Origin: Labilibaculum filiforme
GTDB taxonomy: Bacteria > Bacteroidota > Bacteroidia > Bacteroidales > Marinifilaceae
Assembly: GCF_002843315.1 (NCBI RefSeq)
Contig: NZ_MVDD01000019.1
Location: 1 to 64,000, forward strand
Direction of reading: 5' to 3'
Length of the DNA stretch: 64,000 nucleotides
Positions 50,743-59,964 of this stretch are shown piece after piece (the first letter of the stretch is position 1; every line of letters starts with the position of its first letter). The notes beneath the pieces were generated by a model. The model saw only the letters and a program-made list of their open reading frames with translations, was not told the origin of the DNA and did no database searches. The translations under genes and the position numbers were made by a program.

Positions 50743-52533
50743 ATGGCAAACATGGTGAATTTAACAATTAATGGAATAGCTGTTAGTGTTGAGGAAGATA
50801 AAACCATTCTCGAGGCAGCAAAACATCTTCATATAAAAATTCCAACTCTTTGTTACCACAAAGACCTTTGTGTGGCAGGAAACTGTCGGGTTTGCGTTGT
50901 CGAACAAGTGGGAAATCATAAATTAGTGGCTTCTTGTGCAACTCCGGTTGCAGAGGGAATGGAAATCAATACAAACACTTTAAAAGTTAGGAATTGCAGA
51001 AAGCATATTATTGAACTTTTACTTACCGAGCATCGAGAAGAATGTACTAAATGCTATCGGAACGGACATTGCGAACTTCAAGCATTAGCAGCTGAATATC
51101 AAATTACTAATCAGGATTTTATTGATCTGGTACCAGATAAGAATTATACAATTGATATGTTGTCGCCAGCAATTGTAAAGGATGATAGTAAGTGTATTCG
51201 TTGTCAGCGATGTGTTCGTACATGTGCCGAAATTCAGAGTGTTGGAGCTATTGCGGTTGCTCATAAAGGCTCTGAGATGAAAATTTCCACATTTTTCGAT
51301 AGATCGTTGGATGAGGTTGTTTGCACGAATTGTGGTCAGTGCATTGTTCATTGTCCCACGGGCGCACTAACCGAAAAGTCGTACGTTGAAAATGTGTGGG
51401 ATGCTATTGCTGATCCAGATACGCATGTAATTGTACAAACAGCTCCTGCTGTGCGAATTGGATTGGGAGAAGAGCTTGGTTTAGGGATAGGAACTCGTGT
51501 AACAGGGAAAATGGTTTCAGCTTTAAAAAGGTTAGGTTTCGATTCTGTTTTGGATACCGACTTTACTGCTGATTTAACCATTATGGAGGAAGGAACAGAA
51601 TTGCTAACCCGATTAAAACGGGCATTGGTGGATGATGATCCCGAGGTTGCTTTACCAATGGCTACATCTTGTTCGCCAGGTTGGGTAAAATACATCGAGC
51701 ATAAGTATCCTGAATATTTACCAAATCTTTCTAGCTGTAAATCTCCGCAACAAATGTTTGGTGCTTTGGCGAAGACTTATTATGCTAAAAATATAGAAGT
51801 AGATCCAGAAAATATTGTTTCGGTTTCTATCATGCCTTGTACCGCCAAGAAATTTGAAGCAAATCGTCCTGAAATGAAAGATAGTGGTTATAAGGATGTT
51901 GATTTTGTTTTAACCACCAGAGAGTTGGCGGTGATGATAAGGCAGGCAGGTATCGAATTCGAAAAATTAAATGACGAAAGTTTTGATTCCATAATGGGTA
52001 TTGGCTCTGGTGCAGGTGTTATCTTTGGTGCTAGTGGTGGAGTAATGGAGGCAGCCTTAAGAACGGCTTACGAGATTGTTACAGGTCGCGAAGTTCCGTT
52101 CGATAATTTGGAGATTACTCCGGTTCGAGGTTTAGAAGGAGTAAAAGAGGCAACCGTTAAAATTGAGGGAACTATTGAAGCATGGAGTTTCTTAGAAGGT
52201 GTCGAATTAAAATGTGCAATTACAAATGGTCTCGAAAATGCGCATCAATTATTAGATGCAATTAGGAAAGGAGATAAGTTTTATCATTTTATTGAGGTAA
52301 TGGCTTGTCCTGGTGGATGTTTAGGTGGAGGAGGTCAACCATTTCCTGTCGATAATGAAATTCGGTTAAAAAGGATGAATGCTTTGTACGAGGAGGATAG
52401 AAATCTTCCAATTCGAAAAGCTCATGAAAATCCCGAAATTATACAGGTTTACAAAGAGTTTTTAGAGGAGCCTTTAAGTCATAAATCGCACAAATTACTT
52501 CACACTTCTTACGTGAAGCGAGAACAGTATTAG
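50743..52533 (+). CDS. [FeFe] hydrogenase catalytic subunit (NADH-linked, HydA/HndD type)
   Basis: This 596-residue enzyme reduces protons to H2 in the cytoplasm. From the N-terminus it has a [2Fe-2S] ferredoxin domain (CYHKDLCVAGNCRVCVVEQ), a His/Cys [4Fe-4S] segment (HREECTKCYRNGHCELQ), and two [4Fe-4S] clusters (CIRCQRCVRTCAEIQ and CTNCGQCIVHCPTGAL). The H-cluster motifs follow: TSCSPGWVKYIEHKYPE, MPCTAKKFEANRPEM and EVMACPGGCLGGGGQ. The order matches the NADH-dependent, often electron-bifurcating group. Maturases HydE, HydF and HydG are not in the window. Confidence 0.95.
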   Translation: MANMVNLTINGIAVSVEEDKTILEAAKHLHIKIPTLCYHKDLCVAGNCRVCVVEQVGNHKLVASCATPVAEGMEINTNTLKVRNCRKHIIELLLTEHREECTKCYRNGHCELQALAAEYQITNQDFIDLVPDKNYTIDMLSPAIVKDDSKCIRCQRCVRTCAEIQSVGAIAVAHKGSEMKISTFFDRSLDEVVCTNCGQCIVHCPTGALTEKSYVENVWDAIADPDTHVIVQTAPAVRIGLGEELGLGIGTRVTGKMVSALKRLGFDSVLDTDFTADLTIMEEGTELLTRLKRALVDDDPEVALPMATSCSPGWVKYIEHKYPEYLPNLSSCKSPQQMFGALAKTYYAKNIEVDPENIVSVSIMPCTAKKFEANRPEMKDSGYKDVDFVLTTRELAVMIRQAGIEFEKLNDESFDSIMGIGSGAGVIFGASGGVMEAALRTAYEIVTGREVPFDNLEITPVRGLEGVKEATVKIEGTIEAWSFLEGVELKCAITNGLENAHQLLDAIRKGDKFYHFIEVMACPGGCLGGGGQPFPVDNEIRLKRMNALYEEDRNLPIRKAHENPEIIQVYKEFLEEPLSHKSHKLLHTSYVKREQY

Positions 52534-52574
52534 TTTTTTAAATGAAGACTAATGAGTGGTAATTAGTAGGTGTA

Positions 52575-52605
52575 AAAAGATCCGGTATTGTTAGCCGGAT
52601 CTTTT
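52575..52605. terminator. bidirectional terminator between hydrogenase and kdsA
   Basis: AAAAGATCCGG and CCGGATCTTTT form a perfect hairpin with A and T tracts on both sides. Confidence 0.85.
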
Positions 52606-52613
52606 GTTTGTAT

Positions 52614-53432
52614 TTAAAATTGATTGATCACTTTTCGAATAGCAACCAGTTTGGTCAATAAATCTTCTAAATAATCCAAATGAAGCATATTGGCTCCATC
52701 CGATTTTGCGTTTGCCGGATCGGGATGTGTTTCAATAAAAATACCATCTACTCCAACAGCAATACCTGCTTTAGCAACTGTTTCGATTAACTCGGGACGA
52801 CCACCAGTAACTCCACTTGTTTGGTTTGGTTGTTGCAGTGAGTGAGTAATATCTAAAACTACTGGACAATTATTCTCCTGCATTACTGGTATTCCTCTGT
52901 AATCAATAATCATATCCTGATAACCGAACATATTTCCTCGATCGGTTAAAATTACTTGATTATTACCCGATTCACGAACTTTATTTACAGCAAATTTCAT
53001 CGATTCAGCAGAAAGAAATTGGCCTTTTTTAATGTTCACCACTTTTCCTGTTGCCGCAGCTGCAACTAATAAATCAGTTTGGCGACAAAGAAAAGCAGGA
53101 ATTTGTAATACATCCACATAAGCAGCCGCAATGGCAGCTTCTTCGGCGGTATGAATATCTGTAACTGTTGGAACCCCAAAAGTATCACTTACTTTTTTTA
53201 ATATTTTTAAGGCTTTTTCGTCACCAATACCAGCAAAAGAATCTAATCTAGATCGGTTTGCTTTTCGGTAAGATCCTTTAAAAATAAAAGGAATCTCAAG
53301 TTTATCTGTAATTTGAACAATTCGTTCTGCAATTTTCATGGCAATTTCTTCGCCTTCAATGGCACAAGGTCCGGCTAAAAGAAAAAAGTTACCACTATCT
53401 GTATGTTTTATATTTGGAATGTTTTTTATCAT
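52614..53432 (-). CDS. kdsA: 3-deoxy-8-phosphooctulonate synthase KdsA
   Basis: This 272-residue TIM-barrel enzyme condenses arabinose 5-phosphate with phosphoenolpyruvate to make KDO 8-phosphate for lipopolysaccharide. Family marks are FLLAGPCAIEGEE, FKGSYRKANRSRLDSFAG, VDVLQIPAFLCRQTDLL, VILTDRGNMFGYQDMIIDYRGI in part, and GIFIETHPDPANAKSDGANM. The length is normal. It is followed upstream on the same strand by rarA with 54 bp between, so they may share a transcript. Confidence 0.96.
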   Translation of the reverse strand: MIKNIPNIKHTDSGNFFLLAGPCAIEGEEIAMKIAERIVQITDKLEIPFIFKGSYRKANRSRLDSFAGIGDEKALKILKKVSDTFGVPTVTDIHTAEEAAIAAAYVDVLQIPAFLCRQTDLLVAAAATGKVVNIKKGQFLSAESMKFAVNKVRESGNNQVILTDRGNMFGYQDMIIDYRGIPVMQENNCPVVLDITHSLQQPNQTSGVTGGRPELIETVAKAGIAVGVDGIFIETHPDPANAKSDGANMLHLDYLEDLLTKLVAIRKVINQF

Positions 53433-53486
53433 GATATTCTAATTTATTTAGGGCAAAAGTAACATTTTTGCTTGTTTAAGTAGCAA

Positions 53487-54761
53487 TTAAAACCTGTTCT
53501 TCCACCAACTTTTTAATCTTTCCCAAATTTTTAATTCTTGAGCATTTTGTTGTGGCTGGTATAATCTCTGATTTTTTATTTGATCTGGAAGGTATTGCTG
53601 ATCGACAAAATTTCCCGGATAATCGTGAGCGTATAAATAATCCTTTTTGTAACCCAAATCTTTCATTAGCTTGGTAGGTGCATTCCGTAAATGCAGTGGT
53701 ACAGGTAAATTTCCTGTTTCACGAACCAATGCCTGAGCTTTACCAATTGCCAGATAAGAGGCATTACTTTTGGGCGAAGTAGCCAAGTAAATGGTAGTTT
53801 CCGATAAAATAATTCGCGATTCGGGCATTCCTACCAAATTAACCGACTGAAAACAGGCATTTGCCAGTAAAAGTGCATTTGGATTGGCTAATCCAATATC
53901 TTCACTTGCCGAAATCACCAATCTTCGAGCTATAAACTTTGGTTGCTCTCCACCTTCAATCATTCGCGCCAACCAATATACTGCAGCATCAGGGTCTCCA
54001 CCACGAATCGATTTTATTAGCGCAGAAGCAATGTCAAAATGCTGTTCTCCATCTTTATCATACATCGATGGGTTTTCCTGAAGCTCTCTCGTCACCATTT
54101 CGTTGGTGATGTTTATCGATTCGGTATTCTGAGAATTCACTACCAACTCCAGAATATTCAAAAGTTTTCGAGCATCGCCACCCGAAAATTTTAGCAAAGC
54201 ATCCTTTTCCGAAGGAACAATGTTTTTTTCTTTTAGATAGTTGTCGTTGGTAATTGCATAATCGATAAGCGCTTCCAGATCTGCTTTTTCCTGAGCTTTT
54301 AAAACATATACCTGACATCTGGAAAGTAAGGGAGATATCACTTCAAAGGAAGGATTTTCAGTAGTGGCTCCAATCAAAGTTACGGTTCCATTTTCTACTG
54401 CTCCTAATAGCGAATCCTGTTGAGATTTACTGAATCGGTGAATTTCATCGATAAATAAAATAGGGTTTGGAGTATTAAAAAACTTCTGTTTTTCTGCTTT
54501 GGCAATTACTTCTCGAACATCTTTTACGCCTGAATTTACAGCCGAAAGTGTATAAAATGGTCGGTTAAGTTGTTTTGCAATGATTTTGGCTAGCGTTGTT
54601 TTACCAACACCCGGAGGTCCCCATAAAATGAAAGAGGACACATTGCCTGATTCAATCATTTTTCGTAAAACTGCATTTTCGCCAACTAAATGCTTCTGAC
54701 CTAGATAATTTTTAAGATCCGTTGGGCGTAATCGTTCTGCTAAAGGTTGATTGGGTGTCAT
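53487..54761 (-). CDS. rarA: replication-associated recombination protein RarA (MgsA), AAA+ ATPase
   Basis: This 424-residue AAA+ ATPase is related to clamp loaders and acts at stalled replication forks. Marks are the opening PLAERLRPTDLKNYLGQKHL, Walker A WGPPGVGKTTLAK, Walker B ILFIDEIHRFSKSQQD, the sensor segment LIGATTENPSFEV, and the C-terminal tetramerisation part with ASEDIGLANPNAL and GYKKDYLYAHDYPGNF. The length is normal for the family. It sits 24 bp downstream of the TPR gene on the same strand. Confidence 0.94.
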   Translation of the reverse strand: MTPNQPLAERLRPTDLKNYLGQKHLVGENAVLRKMIESGNVSSFILWGPPGVGKTTLAKIIAKQLNRPFYTLSAVNSGVKDVREVIAKAEKQKFFNTPNPILFIDEIHRFSKSQQDSLLGAVENGTVTLIGATTENPSFEVISPLLSRCQVYVLKAQEKADLEALIDYAITNDNYLKEKNIVPSEKDALLKFSGGDARKLLNILELVVNSQNTESINITNEMVTRELQENPSMYDKDGEQHFDIASALIKSIRGGDPDAAVYWLARMIEGGEQPKFIARRLVISASEDIGLANPNALLLANACFQSVNLVGMPESRIILSETTIYLATSPKSNASYLAIGKAQALVRETGNLPVPLHLRNAPTKLMKDLGYKKDYLYAHDYPGNFVDQQYLPDQIKNQRLYQPQQNAQELKIWERLKSWWKNRF

Positions 54762-54785
54762 TTATATTCTATTTATAGCTTTTGT

Positions 54786-56762
54786 CTAGTCTTTATTACA
54801 GTATCTTTTTATTACGTTGTAGGCATCGATTAATCCCAATTCACCAGCTTTACTTAAATCTTCGTAAGCTAAATCTTTCTGATCCAGGAATAAATAAATT
54901 AAACCTCGGTTGTAGTAGGCCTCCGTAAAATTTGCATCCAATTGAATCACCCAATCGTAATCGGCAATCGCTTTTTTAAATTGTTTCGATTTTGCATAGG
55001 CGTTTCCACGATTATAAATGGAAAACAGAAAGGATGGGTCAAGTTGAATAGCTTTTGTGTAATCGGCAATAGCACTACTGTAATCAACTATTATTTCGTT
55101 TTTCTTTTTCTGTTGTTCTGGTTGAAGGTTCACAAACGATCCTCCCGTTTCACCAATAGATTGAATATAATCTGTCATTGCTGCAGATGCGTTTGCTCTA
55201 TTAAAATATGCAAAACAAAAGTTGTTTTTATTTTCTATTGCGATACTAAAATCCTCGATTGCATTATTAAATTTCTTGTCTAGCAAATAGTAAATTCCTC
55301 GGTGAAAGTAGCCATCTGTATTTTTTGCCTCAATTTGAGCATTGGCATTTGCAATTTGCTCATCAACTACCTTTTTCGGATATTTATAATGTCGGTTATC
55401 AATTGTAATTGCTGGATTGTAATTCTGTTGCTGATTGTATTTCATTATTGCCTGATCGTAATATTGAACTTTTCCAGCACGTAATGTATCAAGATCAAGG
55501 TGGGTGATGTGAAAATTATTTTCCAACTGAATGGTTACATATTTATCTTGAACTCGACCTTTAATAATTTCTTCGGTAAATGATTCTCTGGAATTTAAAT
55601 CGATTAGTTTTTGGAAATTTTCGGTAGTGTCAACAAATGCCGACATAGCACCTTCATTTTTCATTTTTTTATAGCGCTCGATAATTAGTAAAGCCTGATT
55701 CCTATCTTGAATAGAGCCAACAAGATTATTAAGTTGACGTTTTGCCGAAGCTCTTGCTAAATATGCTTTTGCAAAATCGGGATAAATTTTAATTGCTGTT
55801 GTGTAGTCGGCAATAGCTCCATTAAAATCACCAATATCCATTTTAACAAATCCGCGATTAAAATAAATGAGCATATTATCGGGATTCATTTCCAAAACAT
55901 TATTAAAATCTTCAATGGCCGAATTATAATCACCAATTTCTGATTTTAGTAAAGCTCTGTTGTAATAGCAATGTGCGTTGTTAGGGTCTAATTCCAATAC
56001 TTTATTATAATCTTTAAGCGCATTTCTTGGGTCTTTATTCGCATAGTTAGCAATCCCTCTACTCATAATTATCCGAGTGTTTTCCGGATCTATTTTTAGA
56101 GCGCGGTCGTAATCTTTTATAGCTTCTTCGTATTCTTTTTTCTTATATTTTAAATAACCTCTGTTTCCAAATGCATCGGTCGAAAATTCGTTTAGCTGTA
56201 CCGCTTTGTTGCAATCCAAAATAGCTGCATCAATATCTCCCATATTATCGCGAATAATTGCTCGATTAAGATAGGCACCCATTAATTCAGGATCTATTTG
56301 AATAGCTTTGGAGTAATTAGCATCTGCTTCTTTGAATTTTTTAAGTGCAGCCAAACTATTTGCTTTGCTAAAATAGATATCAGCATTGTTTGGTTTAAAT
56401 TCCAAGGCTTTTTCAAAATCTTTTAAAGCAGCTTCGTAGTTTTTTAGCTGAAATTGCGCGATACCTCGATATAAATAAGCAAAGGTATAGTTAGGGTTAA
56501 GTTCCAGTGCTTTTGTATAATCCACAAGTGCACCATTAAAATCTTCAAGATGAGATTTTGCCAGTCCTCTGAAGAAGAAAGGTTCGGGTAAATAGGGTTT
56601 TACCCTAATAATATCATTAAATTTTGTGATTGCTTCCGTATAGTCATCAAAATAAATAGCACTTCTACCTTTGTCAAATATATTTTCGGTGTTTAATTGT
56701 GCGCTTATTTGAGAAGAGCTTAAACCAAACAGGAAGAGTATCAAAAGAGTTATTCGGAACAT
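54786..56762 (-). CDS. large tetratricopeptide repeat protein, exported
   Basis: This 658-residue protein has a signal peptide (ending near SSQISAQ) and about a dozen TPR units. The repeats are strongly biased to the form YNRGLAKxxxGDYxGAIxDYxxAIxLxP, for example FRGLAKSHLEDFNGALVDY and YFNRGFVKMDIGDFNGAIAD. A break of about 100 residues without TPR (about 370-470) separates an N-terminal set of nine or ten from a C-terminal set of three or four. It probably acts as a scaffold in the periplasm. No enzymatic motif is present, and the partner is unknown. Confidence 0.85.
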   Translation of the reverse strand: MFRITLLILFLFGLSSSQISAQLNTENIFDKGRSAIYFDDYTEAITKFNDIIRVKPYLPEPFFFRGLAKSHLEDFNGALVDYTKALELNPNYTFAYLYRGIAQFQLKNYEAALKDFEKALEFKPNNADIYFSKANSLAALKKFKEADANYSKAIQIDPELMGAYLNRAIIRDNMGDIDAAILDCNKAVQLNEFSTDAFGNRGYLKYKKKEYEEAIKDYDRALKIDPENTRIIMSRGIANYANKDPRNALKDYNKVLELDPNNAHCYYNRALLKSEIGDYNSAIEDFNNVLEMNPDNMLIYFNRGFVKMDIGDFNGAIADYTTAIKIYPDFAKAYLARASAKRQLNNLVGSIQDRNQALLIIERYKKMKNEGAMSAFVDTTENFQKLIDLNSRESFTEEIIKGRVQDKYVTIQLENNFHITHLDLDTLRAGKVQYYDQAIMKYNQQQNYNPAITIDNRHYKYPKKVVDEQIANANAQIEAKNTDGYFHRGIYYLLDKKFNNAIEDFSIAIENKNNFCFAYFNRANASAAMTDYIQSIGETGGSFVNLQPEQQKKKNEIIVDYSSAIADYTKAIQLDPSFLFSIYNRGNAYAKSKQFKKAIADYDWVIQLDANFTEAYYNRGLIYLFLDQKDLAYEDLSKAGELGLIDAYNVIKRYCNKD

Positions 56763-56914
56763 GAAATAGTTTTTAAGGGTAAAAATTGTTTGGATTACAA
56801 ATTTAAGAAATAATACATTCCTTCTTAATAAATATTTACCCTATATTAAATAACACGCCAAATGATTTTCATTATTTCTTAAAAAGCCTTAAATTAAGTA
56901 AAGAGCTTAATTAA

Positions 56915-57640
56915 ATGGAGGAGGTAGAAATGGACAATATTTTGTTAAAGTACATGGGGAATCGGTTTCAACCCAAAATTGTTGATCCTAGAAAAGGCAT
57001 GTTTCGGGGCGGACCGGTAGTTACTATCTCTCGTGAATGTGGTTGTACCGCTATTAATATTGCAAATAGGATGGCGGAAAAACTTACGTTAAAAACTGGA
57101 AATAGGTGGACTTGTTTAACCAAGGAGATTCTTGAGCATTCAGCAAAAGAATTGAATTTAGCACCTGAAAAAATTGAGTATGTTTTTAATTCTCCTGAAA
57201 AGACGGCTTGGGATGATATTTTTGCCGCTTTATCGAGTAAATACTATCAAAGCGATCGGAAAATTAAAAAGACTATTTCGGATGTTATTCGTGGATTTGC
57301 ATCTAGGGGTAATTGCATAATAATTGGTAGAGGGGGAGTGGTTCTTAGTCAGAATATTCAACGATCATTTCATATGAAATTGCATGCTCCAATTGCATGG
57401 AGAGCGGCTCAATTACAGGAAATTTACAAGCTAAGTACCAAAGAAATGGTAGATTATGCAATGGAAATTGATAAGAAAAGAGAAATTTTGCGAAACTATT
57501 TTAATAAAGAACCTCTTTCGAATACTGTTTTTGATGTGATTTATAATGCTAAGAATTTATCAGAAGAGATGATTGCGGATGCCAGTATTCATTTGATGGA
57601 ATTGAAAGGAGTGTTGGGTAAACAAATGGTAATGCGATAA
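56915..57640 (+). CDS. cytidylate kinase-like family protein
   Basis: This 241-residue P-loop-type protein is of the cytidylate kinase-like group, not the housekeeping Cmk. The start region GGPVVTISRECGCTAINIAN takes the place of a Walker A loop and lacks the usual GKS/T, as is common in this group. RGNCIIIGRGGVVL and DKKREILRNYF follow. An alternative start is the Met at 56930. The true substrate is unknown. It is monocistronic and divergent from the TPR gene. Confidence 0.75.
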   Translation: MEEVEMDNILLKYMGNRFQPKIVDPRKGMFRGGPVVTISRECGCTAINIANRMAEKLTLKTGNRWTCLTKEILEHSAKELNLAPEKIEYVFNSPEKTAWDDIFAALSSKYYQSDRKIKKTISDVIRGFASRGNCIIIGRGGVVLSQNIQRSFHMKLHAPIAWRAAQLQEIYKLSTKEMVDYAMEIDKKREILRNYFNKEPLSNTVFDVIYNAKNLSEEMIADASIHLMELKGVLGKQMVMR

Positions 57641-57660
57641 GTTGGAATAGATTTGTGTTG

Positions 57661-57696
57661 AGAGAAATTGACCTTAGGTTGATTTCTCTTTTTTTT
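57661..57696 (+). terminator. terminator after cytidylate kinase-like gene
   Basis: The arms AGAGAAATTGACC / GGTTGATTTCTCT (with G-T pairs) are followed by eight T. Confidence 0.8.
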
Positions 57697-57780
57697 ATGC
57701 TTTATAAATTGATTTTAGTGCTTGTACAACTTGTACGGACTATATTTCATCGAAAAAACATATGAAAATAGCCTGTTGGC

Positions 57781-57810
57781 TTGCTTGTAAATCTGATTTT
57801 ATTACTTTTG
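57781..57810 (+). promoter_or_regulatory. promoter of the C1 peptidase gene
   Basis: TTG (57781-57783), exactly 19 nt, then a perfect TACTTTTG (57803-57810). The predicted start is about 30 nt before the ATG. Confidence 0.75.
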
Positions 57811-57847
57811 CAACCGTTTGAAATCAGAATATTAAAGCAAAAATACG

Positions 57848-59062
57848 ATGAAAATTAAATTCCTTAGTGTAATGCTTTTAGCTACAGGTATGATGCTATC
57901 TACCGCAGTTAAAGCAGAGAAAATAGAAAAAGAGGTGAAGAAAGAAGGGTATGTTTTTACCGATGTAAAAAGATTACCTGCAACCTCAGTTAAAAATCAG
58001 CACCGGTCTGGTACTTGTTGGTCTTTTTCTGGTTTGTCATTTATCGAATCGGAAATGATAAGAATGGGAAAACCAGCTACTGATTTGTCCGAAATGTTTG
58101 TGGTTTACAACTGTTATTCAGATAAGGCAATTAAGCATGTGCGATTAAACGGAAAATTTAACTTCGGTGGTGGAGGTGCATTTCATGATGTAACTTACGT
58201 GATGAAAAATTATGGTATTGTACCTGAAGGAGTTTACCAAGGTTTAAACTATGGAGAAGAAGGTCATACACATGGCGAGTTAGATGCTGTTTTGAATGAT
58301 TATGTAGAGGCGGTAATTAAAAATAAAAACAGAAAAATTACGCCGGTTTGGCACAAAGGTTTTGATGGTGTTTTGGATGCTTATTTAGGCGAACTTCCTA
58401 CTAAGTTTGAGTACGAAGGAAAAGAATTTACTCCAAAATCATTTGCTAACGACTTTGTTGGTGTAAACCCAGAAGATTATATTGAAATTTCATCTTATAC
58501 TCATCATCCATTTTACGAGAAATTTATTATTGAGGTTCCTGATAATTGGTTGTGGGATGAGGTTTACAACGTGCCAATGAACGAAATGATGGAAATTATG
58601 GAAGGTGCAATTATGAATGGTTATACCATTGGTTGGGCTTCGGATGTAAGCGAAAAAGGTTTCGCATACCGAAAAGGAGTTGCAGTTGTACCTGGTGTTG
58701 ATACTAAAAACATGACTGATTCGGAGATTTCTAAATGGGAAAATTTGTCGGAATCTGAACAAAATGGTAAATTATTTGATTTCGACGAACCTGGTACCGA
58801 AAAAGTAATTACTCAGGAAATGCGTCAGGAGGCATTCGATAATTATAATACTACTGATGATCATGGAATGCACATTGTTGGTATTGCTAAAGATCAGAAA
58901 GACAACAAATATTTTATCGTGAAAAACTCATGGGGTACCGATAATAATCCATACGAAGGATACTTTTATGCTTCCTACCCATTTGTTGCTTACAAAACCA
59001 TGTCTTTTATGATTCATAAAGATGCTTTATCGAAAGGAATGAAGAAGAAATTAGGACTATAA
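57848..59062 (+). CDS. exported C1 family cysteine peptidase (bleomycin hydrolase/PepC-like)
   Basis: This 404-residue papain-fold peptidase has a signal peptide (MKIKFLSVMLLATGMMLSTA, cut after KA). The catalytic residues are Cys57 in HRSGTCWSFSG, His342 in DDHGMHIVGIA and Asn360 in FIVKNSWGTD. The similarity is to aminopeptidase C, which is usually cytoplasmic. Here a signal peptide places it in the periplasm, as in a number of Bacteroidota homologues. It is monocistronic with a strong promoter and terminator. Confidence 0.9.
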   Translation: MKIKFLSVMLLATGMMLSTAVKAEKIEKEVKKEGYVFTDVKRLPATSVKNQHRSGTCWSFSGLSFIESEMIRMGKPATDLSEMFVVYNCYSDKAIKHVRLNGKFNFGGGGAFHDVTYVMKNYGIVPEGVYQGLNYGEEGHTHGELDAVLNDYVEAVIKNKNRKITPVWHKGFDGVLDAYLGELPTKFEYEGKEFTPKSFANDFVGVNPEDYIEISSYTHHPFYEKFIIEVPDNWLWDEVYNVPMNEMMEIMEGAIMNGYTIGWASDVSEKGFAYRKGVAVVPGVDTKNMTDSEISKWENLSESEQNGKLFDFDEPGTEKVITQEMRQEAFDNYNTTDDHGMHIVGIAKDQKDNKYFIVKNSWGTDNNPYEGYFYASYPFVAYKTMSFMIHKDALSKGMKKKLGL

Positions 59063-59092
59063 TTGTCTAATTGTTAAGATGGTAAAGCCTTG

Positions 59093-59119
59093 GTCGATTG
59101 ACTAAGGCTTTTGTTTTTT
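59093..59119 (+). terminator. terminator after C1 peptidase
   Basis: The arms AAAGCCTTGGTC / GACTAAGGCTTT are followed by TTGTTTTTT. Confidence 0.75.
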
Positions 59120-59251
59120 ACCTCTTTATAGGATAAATATTTTATAGGAATGGTAATAATCTTTATATTAGTGGCTGTTTATTAATGATGAAAGAAATAA
59201 AAATCCTTGCTAAGCGGGATTGATAATAACTTGAATGTAAAGATATTAATT

Positions 59252-59839
59252 ATGAAAAAGATTTTTTTAGTTGCAGTAATCTGTATGTTTTCAAGTGCTT
59301 TATTCGCACAATTGTCTTCGCCGATAAGTTTTGGTTTACACACAGGATTGGTTAGCACGAAGATGGATTATAAGGATGCCTCTGTTAATAATATCAGAGA
59401 AGAAAGTAAAAACGGAATGATGATTGGTGCTTTTCTTCGAGTTAATTTAAACAAATGGTATTTGCAACCAGAATTGAATTACGTTACTAGAAAAGCAGAA
59501 GTGGTACTGGAAGGAATACCATTTGATTTAAAAACTAAAAGTTTGGATGTACCTATTTTATTGGGTTATAAAATTGTAAAATTACCTGCTTTTAAACTAC
59601 GCGCATTTGCTGGTCCGGTTGCTTCATTTAAAATAGACGATAGCATAAAAAGTACTTTTGATGATAATATCGATGGTGACTTTAAGGACGCTGTTTGGAA
59701 TGCAAAAGTTGGTGCTGGTGTTGACGTTTGGAAATTGACTTTAGATGTTGATTATGAATTTGGATTGTCTGATGTTTCTTCGGAATTCTTAAAGAAAAAT
59801 AAAATGATGAATGTAACTTTAGGATTTAAATTATTCTAA
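59252..59839 (+). CDS. outer membrane beta-barrel protein (PorT-like family)
   Basis: This 195-residue protein has a signal peptide (MKKIFLVAVICMFSSALFAQ). The rest alternates hydrophobic and polar residues as in an eight-stranded barrel, with the family stretch WYLQPELNYVTRKAE and a C-terminal strand MMNVTLGFKLF that ends in Phe. The start at 59252 is used because fifteen more codons upstream would precede the signal peptide. Function is unknown beyond an outer-membrane location. It is monocistronic, with a terminator behind it. Confidence 0.8.
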   Translation: MKKIFLVAVICMFSSALFAQLSSPISFGLHTGLVSTKMDYKDASVNNIREESKNGMMIGAFLRVNLNKWYLQPELNYVTRKAEVVLEGIPFDLKTKSLDVPILLGYKIVKLPAFKLRAFAGPVASFKIDDSIKSTFDDNIDGDFKDAVWNAKVGAGVDVWKLTLDVDYEFGLSDVSSEFLKKNKMMNVTLGFKLF

Positions 59840-59861
59840 AATTACACAATAATTGATAGGA

Positions 59862-59893
59862 AAAACTGCTGATTTCGATCAGTAGTTTTTTTT
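59862..59893 (+). terminator. terminator after beta-barrel gene
   Basis: The arms AAAACTGCTGAT / ATCAGTAGTTTT pair around TTCG with one G-T pair, followed by nine T. Confidence 0.85.
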
Positions 59894-59964
59894 TGCGCGG
59901 AATATTTTTTTGGAATTGCTATATTTACAATTCTTCTAACTCTTGTTTAAATTCGATTTTAGCC